Assembly: GCA_958450325.1 (NCBI GenBank)
Contig: OY288245.1
Location: 66,141,441-66,205,440, forward strand
From: Agrostemma githago
Lineage: Eukaryota > Streptophyta > Magnoliopsida > Caryophyllales > Caryophyllaceae
Direction of reading: 5' to 3'
DNA length: 64,000 nt
The translations under genes were made by a program, and so were the position numbers. Positions 1 through 10,639 of the stretch are shown piece by piece (the stretch's first letter is position 1; every line of letters starts with the position of its first letter). The notes beneath the pieces were generated by a model that ran no database searches, was not told where the DNA came from, and saw nothing but the letters and a program-made list of their open reading frames with translations.

Positions 1-666
1 GAAGCTCCTAAGAACCACTTTATTGAGAAGCATGAGACTTTGAGTGATAATGGAAAGAATGAGGAGAGCTCTAATGTGATCATTATTGAGGTATTGTCTA
101 AGGATGACTTCTTTTACCCTCACCTTGTTGATAAAATGTCTTTCCTTACCTATTTACAAGCCTCATTTGAGCTAGACTTGAATGGTTTCTACACCATATA
201 TCCTCCATCCTCTTTGATATTCCTTCCTCACTCACATAAGGAGTTTAACAATGACATGAAAGCGTCTTTTGAACATAGAGGCATGATGGATACTCTATTA
301 TTTGCTTTGACCTCTTATGTTTATGTGCTATCTTTGTGCATCAATGCTTCATATTGTCATTTCTTTGAGTTCCATGCAAGATTGTTTGATCTACTTCTAA
401 GAGCGTTGAATTGCTATTTACTTGAAACTTCGAATGAGTCTTTTCTCGGTAAGTTGAAATTGAAATGGCCGGGTCCATTCGAGGTGACCAAGATACAACC
501 ATTTGGATCAATTGAAATCTCAAGCCCGAAAACTAGGAAGTTTATGGTTGATGGACAACGCTTAAAGATTTATCATGCCCGTCACGTTCGTGAGACCTTT
601 GTTACCGAGAAACTTGGTGAGCTCCCGTTGGGGAGCATTGGTTATCCCCCTCTCAATTTGATGTAG
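1..666 (+). pseudogene. C-terminal end of Athila gag fused to integrase tail (partial)
   Basis: Open from the first base of the window to TAG at 664-666, so the start is outside. The first ~55 residues match the acidic C-terminal part of the gag-like ORF in the other copy (50062-51834). A hydrophobic stretch around residues 105-150 follows (LLFALTSYVYVLSLCINASY). The last ~70 residues have the layout of a gypsy integrase C-terminal tail (KLKLKWPGPFEV, then GQRLKIYHARHVRETF). Protease, RT, RNase H and the integrase catalytic core are absent between gag and tail. Unlike the other copy, this ORF has no stop at the gag/tail junction (TTA where the other has TGA). Whether it is translated is unknown. 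Confidence 0.7.
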
Positions 667-953
667 GTTTGGTGGTATCCTCAACAATCACCTTGTATAT
701 ATGTATCATATTTCTTTGTGTTTGTTAGCTTTGTTAGCTTGAGAACAATGGATGAACTTGGATTTCGTCATGGAGCATTTATTTGGATGAAGATTAAGCT
801 TTTGGAGAAATTATGGAGCTTAATTTGAAGACCACAAGCATGTTTGTGGGAGATATTGATTATGTAATATGAGTCGTGTCGTTATTTGAAATTTTAGATG
901 ATTATTGAAGAGACATGGAATGACAAGGCAGAAAAAGGAAGCAATCAAGACCG

Positions 954-1186
954 CCGGGCGAAATTTCGCCCGGTGAGATTTGACCGGGCGAAGTTTCGCC
1001 CTACGAAAAACTGCCAGATCTGCCAGAACTAATGAAGATACCACCGGGCGAAATTTCGCCCGGTGAGATTTTCACCGGGTGAAATTTCACCCGGTGGAAA
1101 AAAATTGGCAAGATCGATTTTCATGACGGAATACTGCCGGGTGAAATTTCACCCGGTGGTGCTTGACCGGGTGAAATTTCACCCGG
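954..1186. repeat. Cluster of 20 bp perfect palindromes
   Basis: Five perfect 20 bp palindromes in 233 bp: CCGGGCGAAATTTCGCCCGG at 954-973 and 1044-1063, and CCGGGTGAAATTTCACCCGG at 1075-1094, 1137-1156 and 1167-1186. A sixth imperfect one lies near 984-1003. The two versions differ at two positions that pair with each other, so both stay self-complementary. The cluster sits between the integrase-tail ORF and the extra 3' ORF. Related clusters are in the LTRs and in the second copy. Confidence 0.95.
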
Positions 1187-1529
1187 CGGCATGAGCTTGA
1201 ACGTCAATCACCTATAACATATTTTCTCACTACAAAATCAATTCCCTCCTTCCCAAATATCCCTCATAACTTTCCCTCCAAAAAATTTTACACCAAATTT
1301 TACCACCCACTTTAAAACTTTCACTTTCCCTCCTCAACCACCCTTATTTATATCACCCTTTTTATCCCACATTTTCACCCATCATAAACACATCAAACCA
1401 CCTTCCATACACTCCAACCACATTTAAATCTCCATTCATAGTTCCATATCCATCTTAGGTGATTATATTTGGGTTCTTTGAAGAGGTGAAGCTCAAGTTT
1501 TTGGGGATTATACTTGCAAGGTTATCACT
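1187..1529 (+). other. Non-coding leader before the extra Athila ORF
   Basis: Pyrimidine- and A-rich stretch with no ORF. The equivalent stretch exists in the inverted copy (about 48612-48925). It could be the leader of a subgenomic or spliced message for the downstream ORF; no splice site was established. Confidence 0.4.
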
Positions 1530-2731
1530 ATGGAGACAAGAGCTCAACGAGCCGCGCGTAAACAAGGTATGGCATCGACTTCTAATCCTTCTAAACGTTC
1601 ATATTCTTCTAAGTCTTCTAAGCCTATGAATTTACCTTGTCTAAATACTTCTTTGTCTCGGACCTTCTCTGAAAAGATCTTTCAGAGCACTAGGTGGCCT
1701 TGTCCCCACACAATGACCAATCTAGGAATAGTAGACGATATTAAAGAGTTATCGTCAAGGACCAGAACTAGCGAGCTCCTTAGCCTCGCGGCCTTCACCT
1801 ATAAGGACCTTACTTGCGAGTTCCTAGGAACTTTCGTCATCGGCAATCTAACCACACCTAGAGCGATTAAATTTAGACTATTCGGCAAACCCCATCGTTT
1901 AACAATTTCCGAGTTCGGCCTAGTGCTAGGCCTACCCTCATCGGGTACCGAACTTAGTGCACCCTCGAGCAACGTACAAGCCTGTGTATCTAGGAGAGAT
2001 CTTTGGAAGCGCATATCACGCTGTAAAGGGGGTTACGAGGCTAATTTATTCTTTGCCTCCGAAATCCGTAACTCCGCAATTCGCTATTTTTGCGAGATGC
2101 TCTCCCACTGCTTGCTACCCTCGGCCGATAATATTTATACTCTTAATGTGTGTGTGTCCTGCAATTGATCTGTGACTCTTTGTTCGGTAACCCTAACCCC
2201 TTAGACCTACCACTTATCGTGGCTTTGCATTTCCATCGTATCATTGTTACCCAACGCCCCTCCTTAGATTGTGGAGGTCTCGTGACCATAATTGCAAACA
2301 AATTGGGTTATTCGACCGACCACCTCACCCCACTAGATGATTCCATATGGCTTGACGAGGCCTATTTTCCGACGTGGATTTTTCATGTACCTCATCAGCG
2401 CCTCGTCTACATTAGCCATGGAAGAGCTTTAATAGTTCCAAACACACACCGAACCACTATCCATGTTCACCAAAATTGGGACCTACCCTTGGGTCCCGGT
2501 GAATTCCGACTGACCAAGACCGAGTCGGGAGGAAGGGGAGTTTGGGAGTATGCACACTATAAGTTTCCCAAAGGTCGTACGATCTACGACCTTTGTGAGA
2601 TTGAATCCGACTTTGCCCTCTCGCTTAGCGACGGTCCGGAGGAGTTTTCTCCCGAGCCATCCTCCGAGGGTATACCCTTTTTCTATGGGTCTCCTAGCGC
2701 TTCATTTGCGTCGGACGATCACTCAGACTAG
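1530..2731 (+). pseudogene. Extra 3' ORF of Athila element (env position), frameshifted
   Basis: About 400 codons beginning METRAQRAARKQG and ending in an acidic tail (SPEPSSEG ... SDDHSD). The position between the pol tail and the 3' LTR, and sequences such as STRWPCPHTMTNLG and GTFVIGNLTTPRAIKFRLFG, fit the plant retrotransposon family known as Athila ORF-1 / putative plant transposon protein. Two extra bases in a GT run near 2147-2158 (one GT unit more than the other copy) shift the frame, giving a stop at 2166-2168; the second half continues in another frame to 2731. No signal peptide or clear membrane anchor is seen, so an envelope role is not supported. Function unknown. Confidence 0.75.
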
Positions 2732-3298
2732 ACCCTCTCCTGGAGTCGGTGGTGTGTGTGTGTTGTGTATTTGTGTGTGGGTTGGGTCAGTGAGTCTTTA
2801 ATAATCTATAATTGCATGTCCTTTGGTTGATTCCTTTCTTATTCCTCTTATTCCTTGATCATTGTGATTGATTTATCTCTAACATAACTTTGCAAGTTGT
2901 CCCACTGTTCGATTGTTGCGGCCAAAGCGGCCTTGGTATTGCTCCCGGTCATTAGGCGATGTGATTACGCCATTGACCTTTTGAAAATCCAAATTCTTTT
3001 CATTTTCTCAAATTTTTCTTAATCCGGGCTAGGTGATGTGACTACACCTACGCCCATTTTCCATCCTTTCTTTTAATTTCTTTTCTTTTATTTTATTTTC
3101 ATTTTCTTAGTCACTTGGCTAGGGTCTAGGTGATGTACTGTGATTGCACCTAGGCCCGCCACCCTTTTATCATTTTCTTTTCGTTTGTTTTCTTTCTTCA
3201 AAAACTTTCGAAAAATCCAAAAATATTTTAAAATTTTAAAAATCCAAAAAGATTTTTCTTATTTTTCTTTTTCATCCTTTTTGATCTTTTCCCCTACT

Positions 3299-3339
3299 TG
3301 TGCATTGAGGACAATGCACAGTTTTAGTGTGGGGGAGGG
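3299..3339 (+). promoter_or_regulatory. Internal polypurine tract with upstream AGGA-loop hairpin
   Basis: A hairpin TGTGCATTG-AGGA-CAATGCACA (9 bp stem, 3299-3320) is followed at once by TTTAGTGTGGGGGAGGGA. The same arrangement with a different stem sits next to the 3' LTR at 5005-5041. Polypurine tracts prime plus-strand synthesis in LTR elements; an internal second one about 1.7 kb upstream could act as an extra priming site (inference). Confidence 0.7.
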
Positions 3340-5004
3340 ATCCACTATCCTTTTGTTTTTCAAAAATCTTTCAAAAAACCTATAAAAATTGAAAAATTTC
3401 GAAAAACCAAAAACATTTTCTTTTTATTTTCCTTTTCTTTTTCCCTTTTTCTTTTCTCGTTTTTGTTATGTTTTCGTGTCCCTTGTATAGTCTTGTTCTC
3501 TACTCTTACAGGTAACCACCACCTTGATAGCACAATTTGAAGAGTTATGGAAGAAACTCGCTAGGTAACTTCCTTCCTTTTCGCTTTCTTCTTTACTTTC
3601 GTAGAGGAGTTAGGTTGTTGCTATTGGGAGGCTCTCGAAGAGATGAGCATTTTGGGTGTTGTGGTTGATTTTTGTGCTTGAATGTCGATGGAGTACGAAG
3701 TGCATGACTTTACTCGTGTTTTCTTTTATTTGCCTTTTATTTTTCGTGTGTTCCTTTTGCTTTTGTATAGCGTGTCTAGGACTAAATGTTTTTGAAAACC
3801 CGATTACAAACTTATTGCAAGAGTTTACATTCCATTGTAGATAACCCATTGTAGATTTAGGACCTTAGTCTAGTAGAATGACTCTTAGGCAATGAATTTG
3901 TTGATCCTTTAGCTTTGAGTCCACCTTTTCTACTAGAGGTTTACTTCGGGGTTTGCATTTGACCATCTTGACCACCCATGGAGGAGTTAGGCCTTGGTTC
4001 CCGCATCTCGTCTTCTAGGTGACCTTGCTCGAATGACCATTGCACCATTAGTCCAAATTTTATTCGCCTTTTTGTGGGTTATTCGGGGATGGCGCGCGCG
4101 TTTCCGGGTACCTATTTATCCTTTCACCCATACATCACCACAATAAGTTTACAAAAAAATAACCTCAAAACTTGGTTTCGAACCACATCAAAAGAGCCAA
4201 AAAAGGGCAAACCAAAGCAAGAGAAAAAGGGCACAAAAACATGACAAAAACATGAAAAAGAAAAACAAAGGAGAAAGAAAATGAGCTTCAAATGAAAAAA
4301 ATCGTATCGCCAAAAACGTCTCCTTGAAAAAAAAAGGAAAAAAAAAAGAAAGCCCTTTGATCGATTCATCGCCGTGAAATGCCAACTAGAGGACCGAGTC
4401 CCGAGGTAGGAAGATAGCGGTGATGAGTCGATCCACCCAAAAATTGTAAACACTCCACCTTTTTGTTTGGGCTAATTTAGAAAATTCGAGTTTGGAACGA
4501 CCCTCTTGGCCTTAGCCAAAGAGAGCGAGACTGCAACTACCTACAGTGTCGAACGAATCCATGGTTCACTTTTTCCACTCCGTTATACGCCCCGTAGTAC
4601 CTCTTTAGAAGATTAGGAAGACCTAGGCTAAGTTATCAACATCTATATTGCTTAATTGTCATAGTATTAGGCTTTGGTCCTTATTTACGTGGGTGATTTA
4701 TCTTGGAATGTTTATGATTGTTCTAAGTAAGTTTTCGGTGTCTTTCCCCGCCATCTCAATGAGGGATTCGGTGTTTTATTTTTGCTTTGGATGCGTCTAT
4801 TCTTTCGTGTTATGTGTTTTTGTGTGTTTAGTCGCATCCACCATTTTGAGCATGACCCAACTTGCCTTGCATGGGAATACTCTACCTCATGGGTATTCCG
4901 ATGTGAGTTCAAGGGACGGAGCGGGCCCGTTAATTGCCTCGTATCGGCTTAGCATAGTCTAGCTTTGTAGTAGTAGTAGCTAATTTCTTTTTGGGTCTTT
5001 GTCT

Positions 5005-5041
5005 TTGCTCGAGGACGAGCAACGGTTTAGTGTGGGGGAAT
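5005..5041 (+). promoter_or_regulatory. 3' polypurine tract with AGGA-loop hairpin
   Basis: Hairpin TTGCTCG-AGGA-CGAGCAA (7 bp stem, 5005-5022), then TTTAGTGTGGGGGAAT directly abutting the LTR start TGTTGTGTG at 5042. Position and composition identify the plus-strand primer. The stem shares no sequence with the internal hairpin at 3299-3320 but has the same loop and nearly the same distance to the purine tract. Confidence 0.85.
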
Positions 5042-6902
5042 TGTTGTGTGCCAAATTTGGACCATTTTTCCTCCCATTTAGACCCGTTTTTCCTTCGTTT
5101 TGCGAGAATAAAGTGCGATTATCGCCGTATTTTGAGTAATTCTCGCATTAGCGTCTCTGTTTTGCATTTTACGTATTTTTGGTAGTTTTCTGTCTATTTT
5201 GATAGGATTTTCGACCAAAAACGTGTCTGAGCTCCTATGAGCATGAGAGAGGGAGATCGTCCGAAAAGCAAAACACACAACTTAAAATCCAAAGTCCAAA
5301 CCCAAGAGGTGAAACCTTGAGCAAAAAGGAAAAAGTATAGTCCATTGTGCATCTTCACCGGAGAGGTCGAACTTCAAATGGATATATCTAGAGTTCTAGA
5401 CCTCGGATCGAAGCGATTCCAGTTGGAGGTGAAAGCTTATCTTCTTAGCTTTCCAACGACATATCACACGCCCCAATCGGAGATCAAACGAGAGAGTTAT
5501 GGCCCTCTGAAGTCACCGGGCGAAATTTCGCCCGACGGTGTTCCTCCCCAGATTGCCATTTTGGACGAAAAGTTCATAGGCTGAAATTTCACCCTATGAG
5601 ATGACCGGGCGAAACGACCGGGCGAAATTTCGCCCACCGGGTGAAATTTCGCCCGATGGAGAAAAGCGCCAAAAATGGCGATTCGAGAAGAAAATCTCAC
5701 CGGGTGAAATTTCACCCGGTGGTGCTAATGTCGTCAACCGCAGGGCAAAACTTCACCCTATGAAGACTCATTGGGCAAAGTTGCATCTCAAAGGACAAAG
5801 TCTCACTAATGGGCAAGGATTAGATTTGAGCTTTAGGTTAAATACCCATTAAGAGATTACTATATATATGTTACCCTAGTTTATTGCCCAAGTCACCTCT
5901 CCATTGTGCTAAGGAGGGAAGACATTACACCCTTTCACCATCCTATTATACCATCCATTAGTAGTAGTTTAGTAGTATTCTAGTAGAAATCCTCCAAAAT
6001 TCAAGTAGTTTACATAGTAATTAATAGTAGATATACATAATTTCCATCAACAATTATCTAGATCTCAAGTTTGTAAGAAGATTATTCAAGTTTTATTTGA
6101 AGATTTGTTGGGTTTAATGAAGGATTAGTGACAAGTTCTTCACTTTATTCATCAAAGATTCAATCTTTACTTATGCAATCCTCTTATTTCCTATAGATCT
6201 ACATAGTTGGTATAATTCTCTTCCACTCCCTAATCTCTAATTTAGTTTTTATGTTGTTTTCTCATCATTATCATGTTTAGATCTAATTAATATGCATGTT
6301 GAAATGATTTCCATGATGAATTGTGAGTAGACTTCTTTGTTGGGGAATTAGGGAGGAGGATTTGGATTATTTTATTCAAGGGATGTTGGTGGGTTGTTTA
6401 CTTGTTAATTATCGATGTTAAGGTTTTTGTGTCTTTGTTGACTTAGAATCGCGACTAGGCCGACCTTGACTCATTTCTACCAATATGGGGAAACTCGGGG
6501 TAGAAATTACCTTAGATTGAGACTTACCCTTTCATCGCGAAAGCGGGCTTAGGTAGGTTGGATGAGGATACCGAAAGGTGGCACTCTCCTTTTTAATGTT
6601 GTAACAAAAACTCGATCCCGAGACCATTAGACCCCATTTCCGAATCCCGACTCTCCCCAACACCTTTCCTACTTATTGACCCTAGCCTACGATCTCTCGA
6701 CCTTTCTTGACCTCTCTCGACCTCTCTTGACCCAAAACCCCCATTCTCGACCCAATCACTCCTAGACTTTGACTTGACCGACTACCCCTCGTCCGTCCCT
6801 GTGGATCGATCCCCGACTTGCCGCTACTACTACGTAGTAGTATTCCGGGGTTTACAAATATTGTTTGACCGCGTTGGATAGACGACAATTCGACGCGCAT
6901 CA
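5042..6902 (+). repeat. 3' LTR of Athila copy L
   Basis: 1861 bp, from TGTTGTGTGCC to GACGCGCATCA. The beginning matches the LTR of the inverted copy closely. The last ~250 bp differ strongly in sequence (GTCCCTGTGGATCGATCC near 6795-6815) but align in position with the primer-side end of the other LTR. It contains GC-rich palindromes at 5515-5722. Confidence 0.85.
5515..5722. repeat. Palindrome cluster inside LTR
   Basis: Copies of the GGGCGAAATTTCGCCC / GGGTGAAATTTCACCC motif: a C-type near 5517, a C-type near 5617, a mixed one near 5638 (TG on one side, CG on the other) and a T-type near 5701. This is the LTR counterpart of the internal cluster at 954-1186. Confidence 0.9.
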
Positions 6903-7530
6903 GCTGCTCGGTTCTTTGGTTCATTGGCCATATGAGTGTAAGGTTCGTTTATCAAGATATAGGAGTTCTTTCTCCACTAGAGGCAAGCTTGGTTGCTTTG
7001 TTCTCACCCGTTTCTTTCTACGCCTTCTTCGTAAGTGCGTAAGTGCATCTTGATTCCGTCATCGTACGACTCATATGTGTGGATGGTATCTGGGGGTTGG
7101 CAGCCGTGTAGATAATGTGGATGAAGACGCTCATATCCAAACGTCCGTCCACCAACAACCCCCTGCTCTCACCCGACGCCTTTATTTTATCGTTTCTGTA
7201 TTAGTTGTAGTTTATGATATCGATTGTATGTTCAATAAAGGATGTAATATGGGTTCCGAGAACCCAAACAGCATGTAATCCGATATTTTTTCTTCGCTGG
7301 CAAAAAATAAAATAAAATAAAAAATAAATACTTTATGATTCATTAATAAAATTACTCATTCAAGCATATATCCTCAATACCTATAAGATCCAAACCGACC
7401 CTAAATCAAAGTTGCCTAAAATACAATGGGAGCGGGATGAAGGATTGAAGGCAGTAGGGTGCGTATCATCGTCAGGACGTCGCTCCCATTGGTCGCTCCC
7501 ACGTCACCTGTCCTCTCCTCTTACAAACTC
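6903..7530. other. Single-copy-looking stretch with no recognised gene
   Basis: An open frame runs out of the LTR end to about 7053, but its product is not recognised and part of it is LTR. Near 7225-7270 an AATAAAGG motif and AT-rich tail resemble a transcript 3' end. CACGTC and ATTGG motifs at about 7485-7505 may belong to the S1FA promoter. Confidence 0.3.
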
Positions 7531-7539
7531 GTCAGCTCT

Positions 7540-7545
7540 TATATA
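7540..7545 (+). promoter_or_regulatory. Likely TATA box of the S1FA-like gene
   Basis: TATATA in an otherwise mixed-composition stretch, about 60-90 bp before a CT-rich leader that contains a good 5'-UTR intron. Placement is by inspection only. Confidence 0.4.
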
Positions 7546-7693
7546 CAGTCAGTCCGTAACATCAATATTGAATACTGTATTGAATATACGGAGGGAGTAG
7601 CAGCCACTGTATAATCAGTTCACCACTACCATCGCCCATCTCCTTCTTCAACCTTAATTAATTCTCTCCAATTCCTGCTTCCCTTTTCTAAAG

Positions 7694-7831
7694 GTACAAA
7701 TCTATTCAAACCTATTTAGATCTGCAATCTGCATCCTCTTTTTCATTTTTCATTTACTTCTCTTTAATTCATCCATATATTATAAATGTCCCCTTTTCCT
7801 TTTTTTTTTTTTTCTTTTTTTCTTTTTGCAG
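7694..7831 (+). other. Leader intron of the S1FA-like gene
   Basis: 138 bp between AAAG|GTACAAAT and a long pyrimidine tract ending TTTTTGCAG. The next short exon (7832-7870) ends in ATG|GTATATTC, a second good donor, after which a 1.7-2.2 kb intron leads to the coding exon. Confidence 0.6.
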
Positions 7832-7870
7832 TGAATCAAACCAACCCAGTTTCTGCTAGATTCATTCATG

Positions 7871-10077
7871 GTATATTCTTGTGCTTTTGATCTATCCCTA
7901 TCAATTTCTGCTGCTTTTATTGATTCTTTGATTTCTTCACTTAGTTACTTTTATTGTTATGGATTCATGTGGATCATCTTCAGCTTAGTGACTTGAATGT
8001 TTTTATTGTCCTCTATAATCTCTCCATCAATGCAATGCATGCTCATGGATCACTGCCATTTGATGATCGAAGTTAGGGATTGCGTTTCATTGGCCACTGT
8101 TTCAATAAATTTAAAGGGCTTAACGATTCTGCAACTTTAACTGGGTTATCCTGTTTTGCTATCCAAAATTGCACAAAAATGTTTGGGAATGGAGTTGAAA
8201 TAGGATAAGGGAGAGGGCCTCGATCTGATTCTGGTGGAAATTCCATCCTCTGTCTCGCTTATTGTAGTCTACCCTTTGAAGTTAATGTGATTTAATTAAG
8301 ACCAATAAATTGGGTTCAAGTGGATTTGGCCAGATATTGAGTTGGATTGTCGTCTTTCCCTGAAAGTTCATCCATTTGGATGTATGGTCAGGTCACCTTA
8401 ATAAAGATTACAATGTTGACTTTGAAATTTATGTGTTTGGGTTGGACCGATTGTCAACTAGAGTAACTTACTAGACATGATGTCAGGAGTCAACCTGGCT
8501 AATTTGTCAGGATAGATTCGTGTTTTAGTATTAAAAATTAAGATGTAATGTATCATGTCATGTTGCGTCTTGTGATCATGTCATAGGAATATAGGATTAG
8601 AGTGTCGGATACACGATAGACAACAAGTCTTAGTTTGAAGAGGTGATAAGACTATAAGAGATCAAGGCGCACGACGGTGCACCCTATTTTTGGTAGCAAA
8701 GTTGTAGTTCCCAAATCAAATTTTCAGCAATAATAACCTTTGCTAGGTGGTTTGAGGTTTATAAACTGTAAAGAGGAAAAGGGGGAATAATGGGGAAAAG
8801 AATGGCATGATTCTAGTCATAAGAGATTTGGAAAGTGCGGAGTAGTGAGCCTTGTCAACAAGGCACACTTAAAATGTAACCGAGGTTTTGGCTAATGCCT
8901 AGTTCAAGGCAAGCCCTAGGCACACTTTATAAACTACGAACCACGTGAAGTGTCGGGGCTTATTTTGATTCATAGATTTGGAGGTGGACAATTAAAGGTG
9001 GAGCGGGACAAATTTGAAGGGATTGATTTTCCCTTTTCAATGCCTAATTAAAATTCCTTGGGGAAGCTTTGGAGGAAAATTGTATCCAAACATTCAGAGT
9101 CCGTTCCCCTTTTCACTTCTTTTTCTTTCCTCTGTGTCCTGTCCCCTTCCCCTCTCTTTCACTCTTATTTTACTATCCAAACATACCCTCAAAGCAAATG
9201 ATGTATGACCACTAGTCCACTACAAGCTGTAGTGGTTAACATTACATTAATCAGTAGACTGTTTATACATTGGATTTGGTGTTCTGATGAGCTCCCTATG
9301 GATTTTTATCGATTATTTGTTCGGGCACTGGAGATCCCAAAAATAACCTAATTTTATGAGGATTATGATTTGCTGATTTCAGACAATTTCTAGCCCAGAC
9401 TTCGTCACGTAATTTAAATCCGCAAATCACATTTCTTGTTTGTCACTAATTCTTTGAAAGTTGTGAACTGTTCTCTTTTTGCCATTAATATTGACAATAC
9501 ATCCTCTTTTTAGATTGCACCCTCGTTTCCCACCTACCAATATGTTATCTGACTGCGAACTTATGAGAAAAGATAGTGTAAATCTGATGAATATAGCACT
9601 AATAGCAATAGTGTGAATGGCCGGCAAAGGAGAAGATGTATAATTGAATTGCTGATACCTCTCAGTTGACGTATTTTATATCTTGATTTGTCATGGAATT
9701 ATGTTCCCATAGTCAAGGCCTCAAGGGGATGGCCGTATGGCCCGTATGGGTATAGTGTCTGTATGGAGGCAAAGTAGAGGAATATAAAAACTAAATATGT
9801 CATGAATTGTATAAAAAATTAGGTGTCTCAAATCTAAGTCATTATGAATCCATTACTTGGATACCTACACCCTACACGTGATTTAGCACCCATACTTTGA
9901 ATCTGAGACATGGTGACCCATGAATGATGCTAGAAAAACTGGAGATGACCGGCAAGTATTCTGTTTACATGTAAAATGATGTTTGATGATAACCTGTCTG
10001 TGTTTTTTTCTTATCTATATTGCTGATCTTAGTGCGTAAATTACATAAAGACATTGATTTTGTCGACTCATGTATAG
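7871..10077 (+). other. Large intron region of S1FA-like gene
   Basis: No other gene seen. Near 8950-9190 is a CT-rich insertion-like stretch ending CTATCCAAACATACCCTC, similar to repeats at 18712-18950. A small hairpin CCACTACA-AGC-TGTAGTGG lies at about 9214-9232. Confidence 0.45.
9617..9637 (+). CDS. Possible 7-codon first coding exon of S1FA-like gene
   Basis: ATG encoding MAGKGED followed by a GT donor (GAT|GTATAA). It is in phase with the coding exon at 10078, giving a 77-residue product. An in-frame TGA directly precedes the ATG. The rival model uses the ATG at 7868-7870, which also ends exactly at a donor and also joins in phase, giving 71 residues. The sequence alone does not decide between them. 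Confidence 0.35.
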
Positions 10078-10290
10078 GCTGCAAAAGAGGTTATTGAAGC
10101 GAAAGGTATCAACCCAGGTCTGATTGTTTTGTTGGTTATTGGAGGACTTGTATTGAGCTTTTTGATCGGGAATTATGTGCTCTACATCTATGCGCAAAAG
10201 AACCTACCACCTAAGAAAAAGAAGCCTGTCTCAAAGAAGAAGATGAAAAGAGAGAGGATGAAGCAAGGTGTGGCACCTCCTGGAGAGTAA
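10078..10290 (+). CDS. S1FA: S1FA-like DNA-binding protein, main coding exon
   Basis: Encodes 70 residues after a TATAG acceptor: AAKEVIEAKGINPG, a hydrophobic segment at residues ~15-38 (LIVLLVIGGLVLSFLIGNYV), then a very basic tail with NLPPKKKKPVSKKKMK and the end QGVAPPGE. This pattern is diagnostic of the small plant S1FA family (about 70-90 residues), named for binding a negative promoter element of plastid ribosomal-protein genes. The basic tail is the proposed DNA-binding and nuclear-localisation part; the hydrophobic segment also allows a membrane-tethered protein, so location is uncertain. The exon is intact. Upstream are a CT-rich leader, a leader intron and two candidate starts; the 3' UTR runs to roughly 10620. 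The 2 kb intron upstream has no gene. Confidence 0.85.
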   Translation, partial: AAKEVIEAKGINPGLIVLLVIGGLVLSFLIGNYVLYIYAQKNLPPKKKKPVSKKKMKRERMKQGVAPPGE

Positions 10291-10639
10291 ATAATCAGAC
10301 ATGATCCAAGGTGTTCGGCTTGAGGACATCTTCCATGTTCAACTTTTAAACTAGCTTCGAGTCTTTTTGTCGTTAATTCAGATGTCTTGTTTTGGCCATT
10401 TGGGCATGTTGTGTAAGATATTTGGATACTTGGTTTAATTAGCACTTAAACTTCTAAACGTTTGACAAATAGTGCTTCTATCTGGTAAAGTATGGTTTGG
10501 TGTTAGTTTAGTCTAGTAACTGTAATGTTTGTTGTCGTCGCGGCCTTATGTCGTTGCCTAAGTAGTTAGTTGTCTTGGCAGTTGGCACGATGCTGATAAT
10601 GGGTAAAATGATATACTTTTCATCTTGGTCATATGTTTA

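Larger units (their letters stand above)
2732..5041 (+). other. Long non-coding 3' region of Athila copy L
   Basis: No credible gene. It holds TC- and A-rich tracts, three short repeats of the form GATGTGA(C/T)TACACCTA near 2955-3150, and two polypurine-tract modules annotated separately. The same region is present inverted at 45138-47430, so it belongs to the element. Confidence 0.7.
1..6902 (+). mobile_element. Athila-type LTR retrotransposon, 3' part (copy L)
   Basis: The 3' portion of a Ty3/gypsy Athila-like element whose 5' end lies left of the window. In order it holds the end of a gag/integrase-tail ORF, a palindrome-rich spacer, an extra 3' ORF, a long non-coding stretch with two polypurine tracts, and a 1861 bp 3' LTR. 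The same order is found inverted in the complete copy at 30566-53786, which fixes orientation and boundaries. The LTR starts at TGTTGTGTG right after GTGTGGGGGAAT and ends at GCGCATCA. Flanking GCTGC at 6903-6907 would be the target duplication but its partner is outside the window. No protease, RT or integrase core is seen. Confidence 0.85.

Noticed and set aside
954..1186. CRISPR-like array
   Set aside because: Units are self-complementary palindromes at irregular spacing in a plant retroelement, with no direct repeat-spacer pattern and no cas genes.
1530..2731. Viral-type envelope gene
   Set aside because: It is in the env position, but no signal peptide, membrane anchor or glycoprotein pattern is visible; it was kept as an unknown Athila ORF.
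3140..3385. Phe/Ser-rich open frame
   Set aside because: Low-complexity TC-rich DNA of the Athila 3' region.
5497..5852. Open frames across the palindromes (GEISPG / AKFHPV repeats)
   Set aside because: The repetitive peptides are by-products of the palindromic DNA and occur on both strands.
6865..7053. Host gene exon disrupted by the Athila element
   Set aside because: The frame continues out of the LTR, but the protein is not recognisable and its first codons are LTR sequence.
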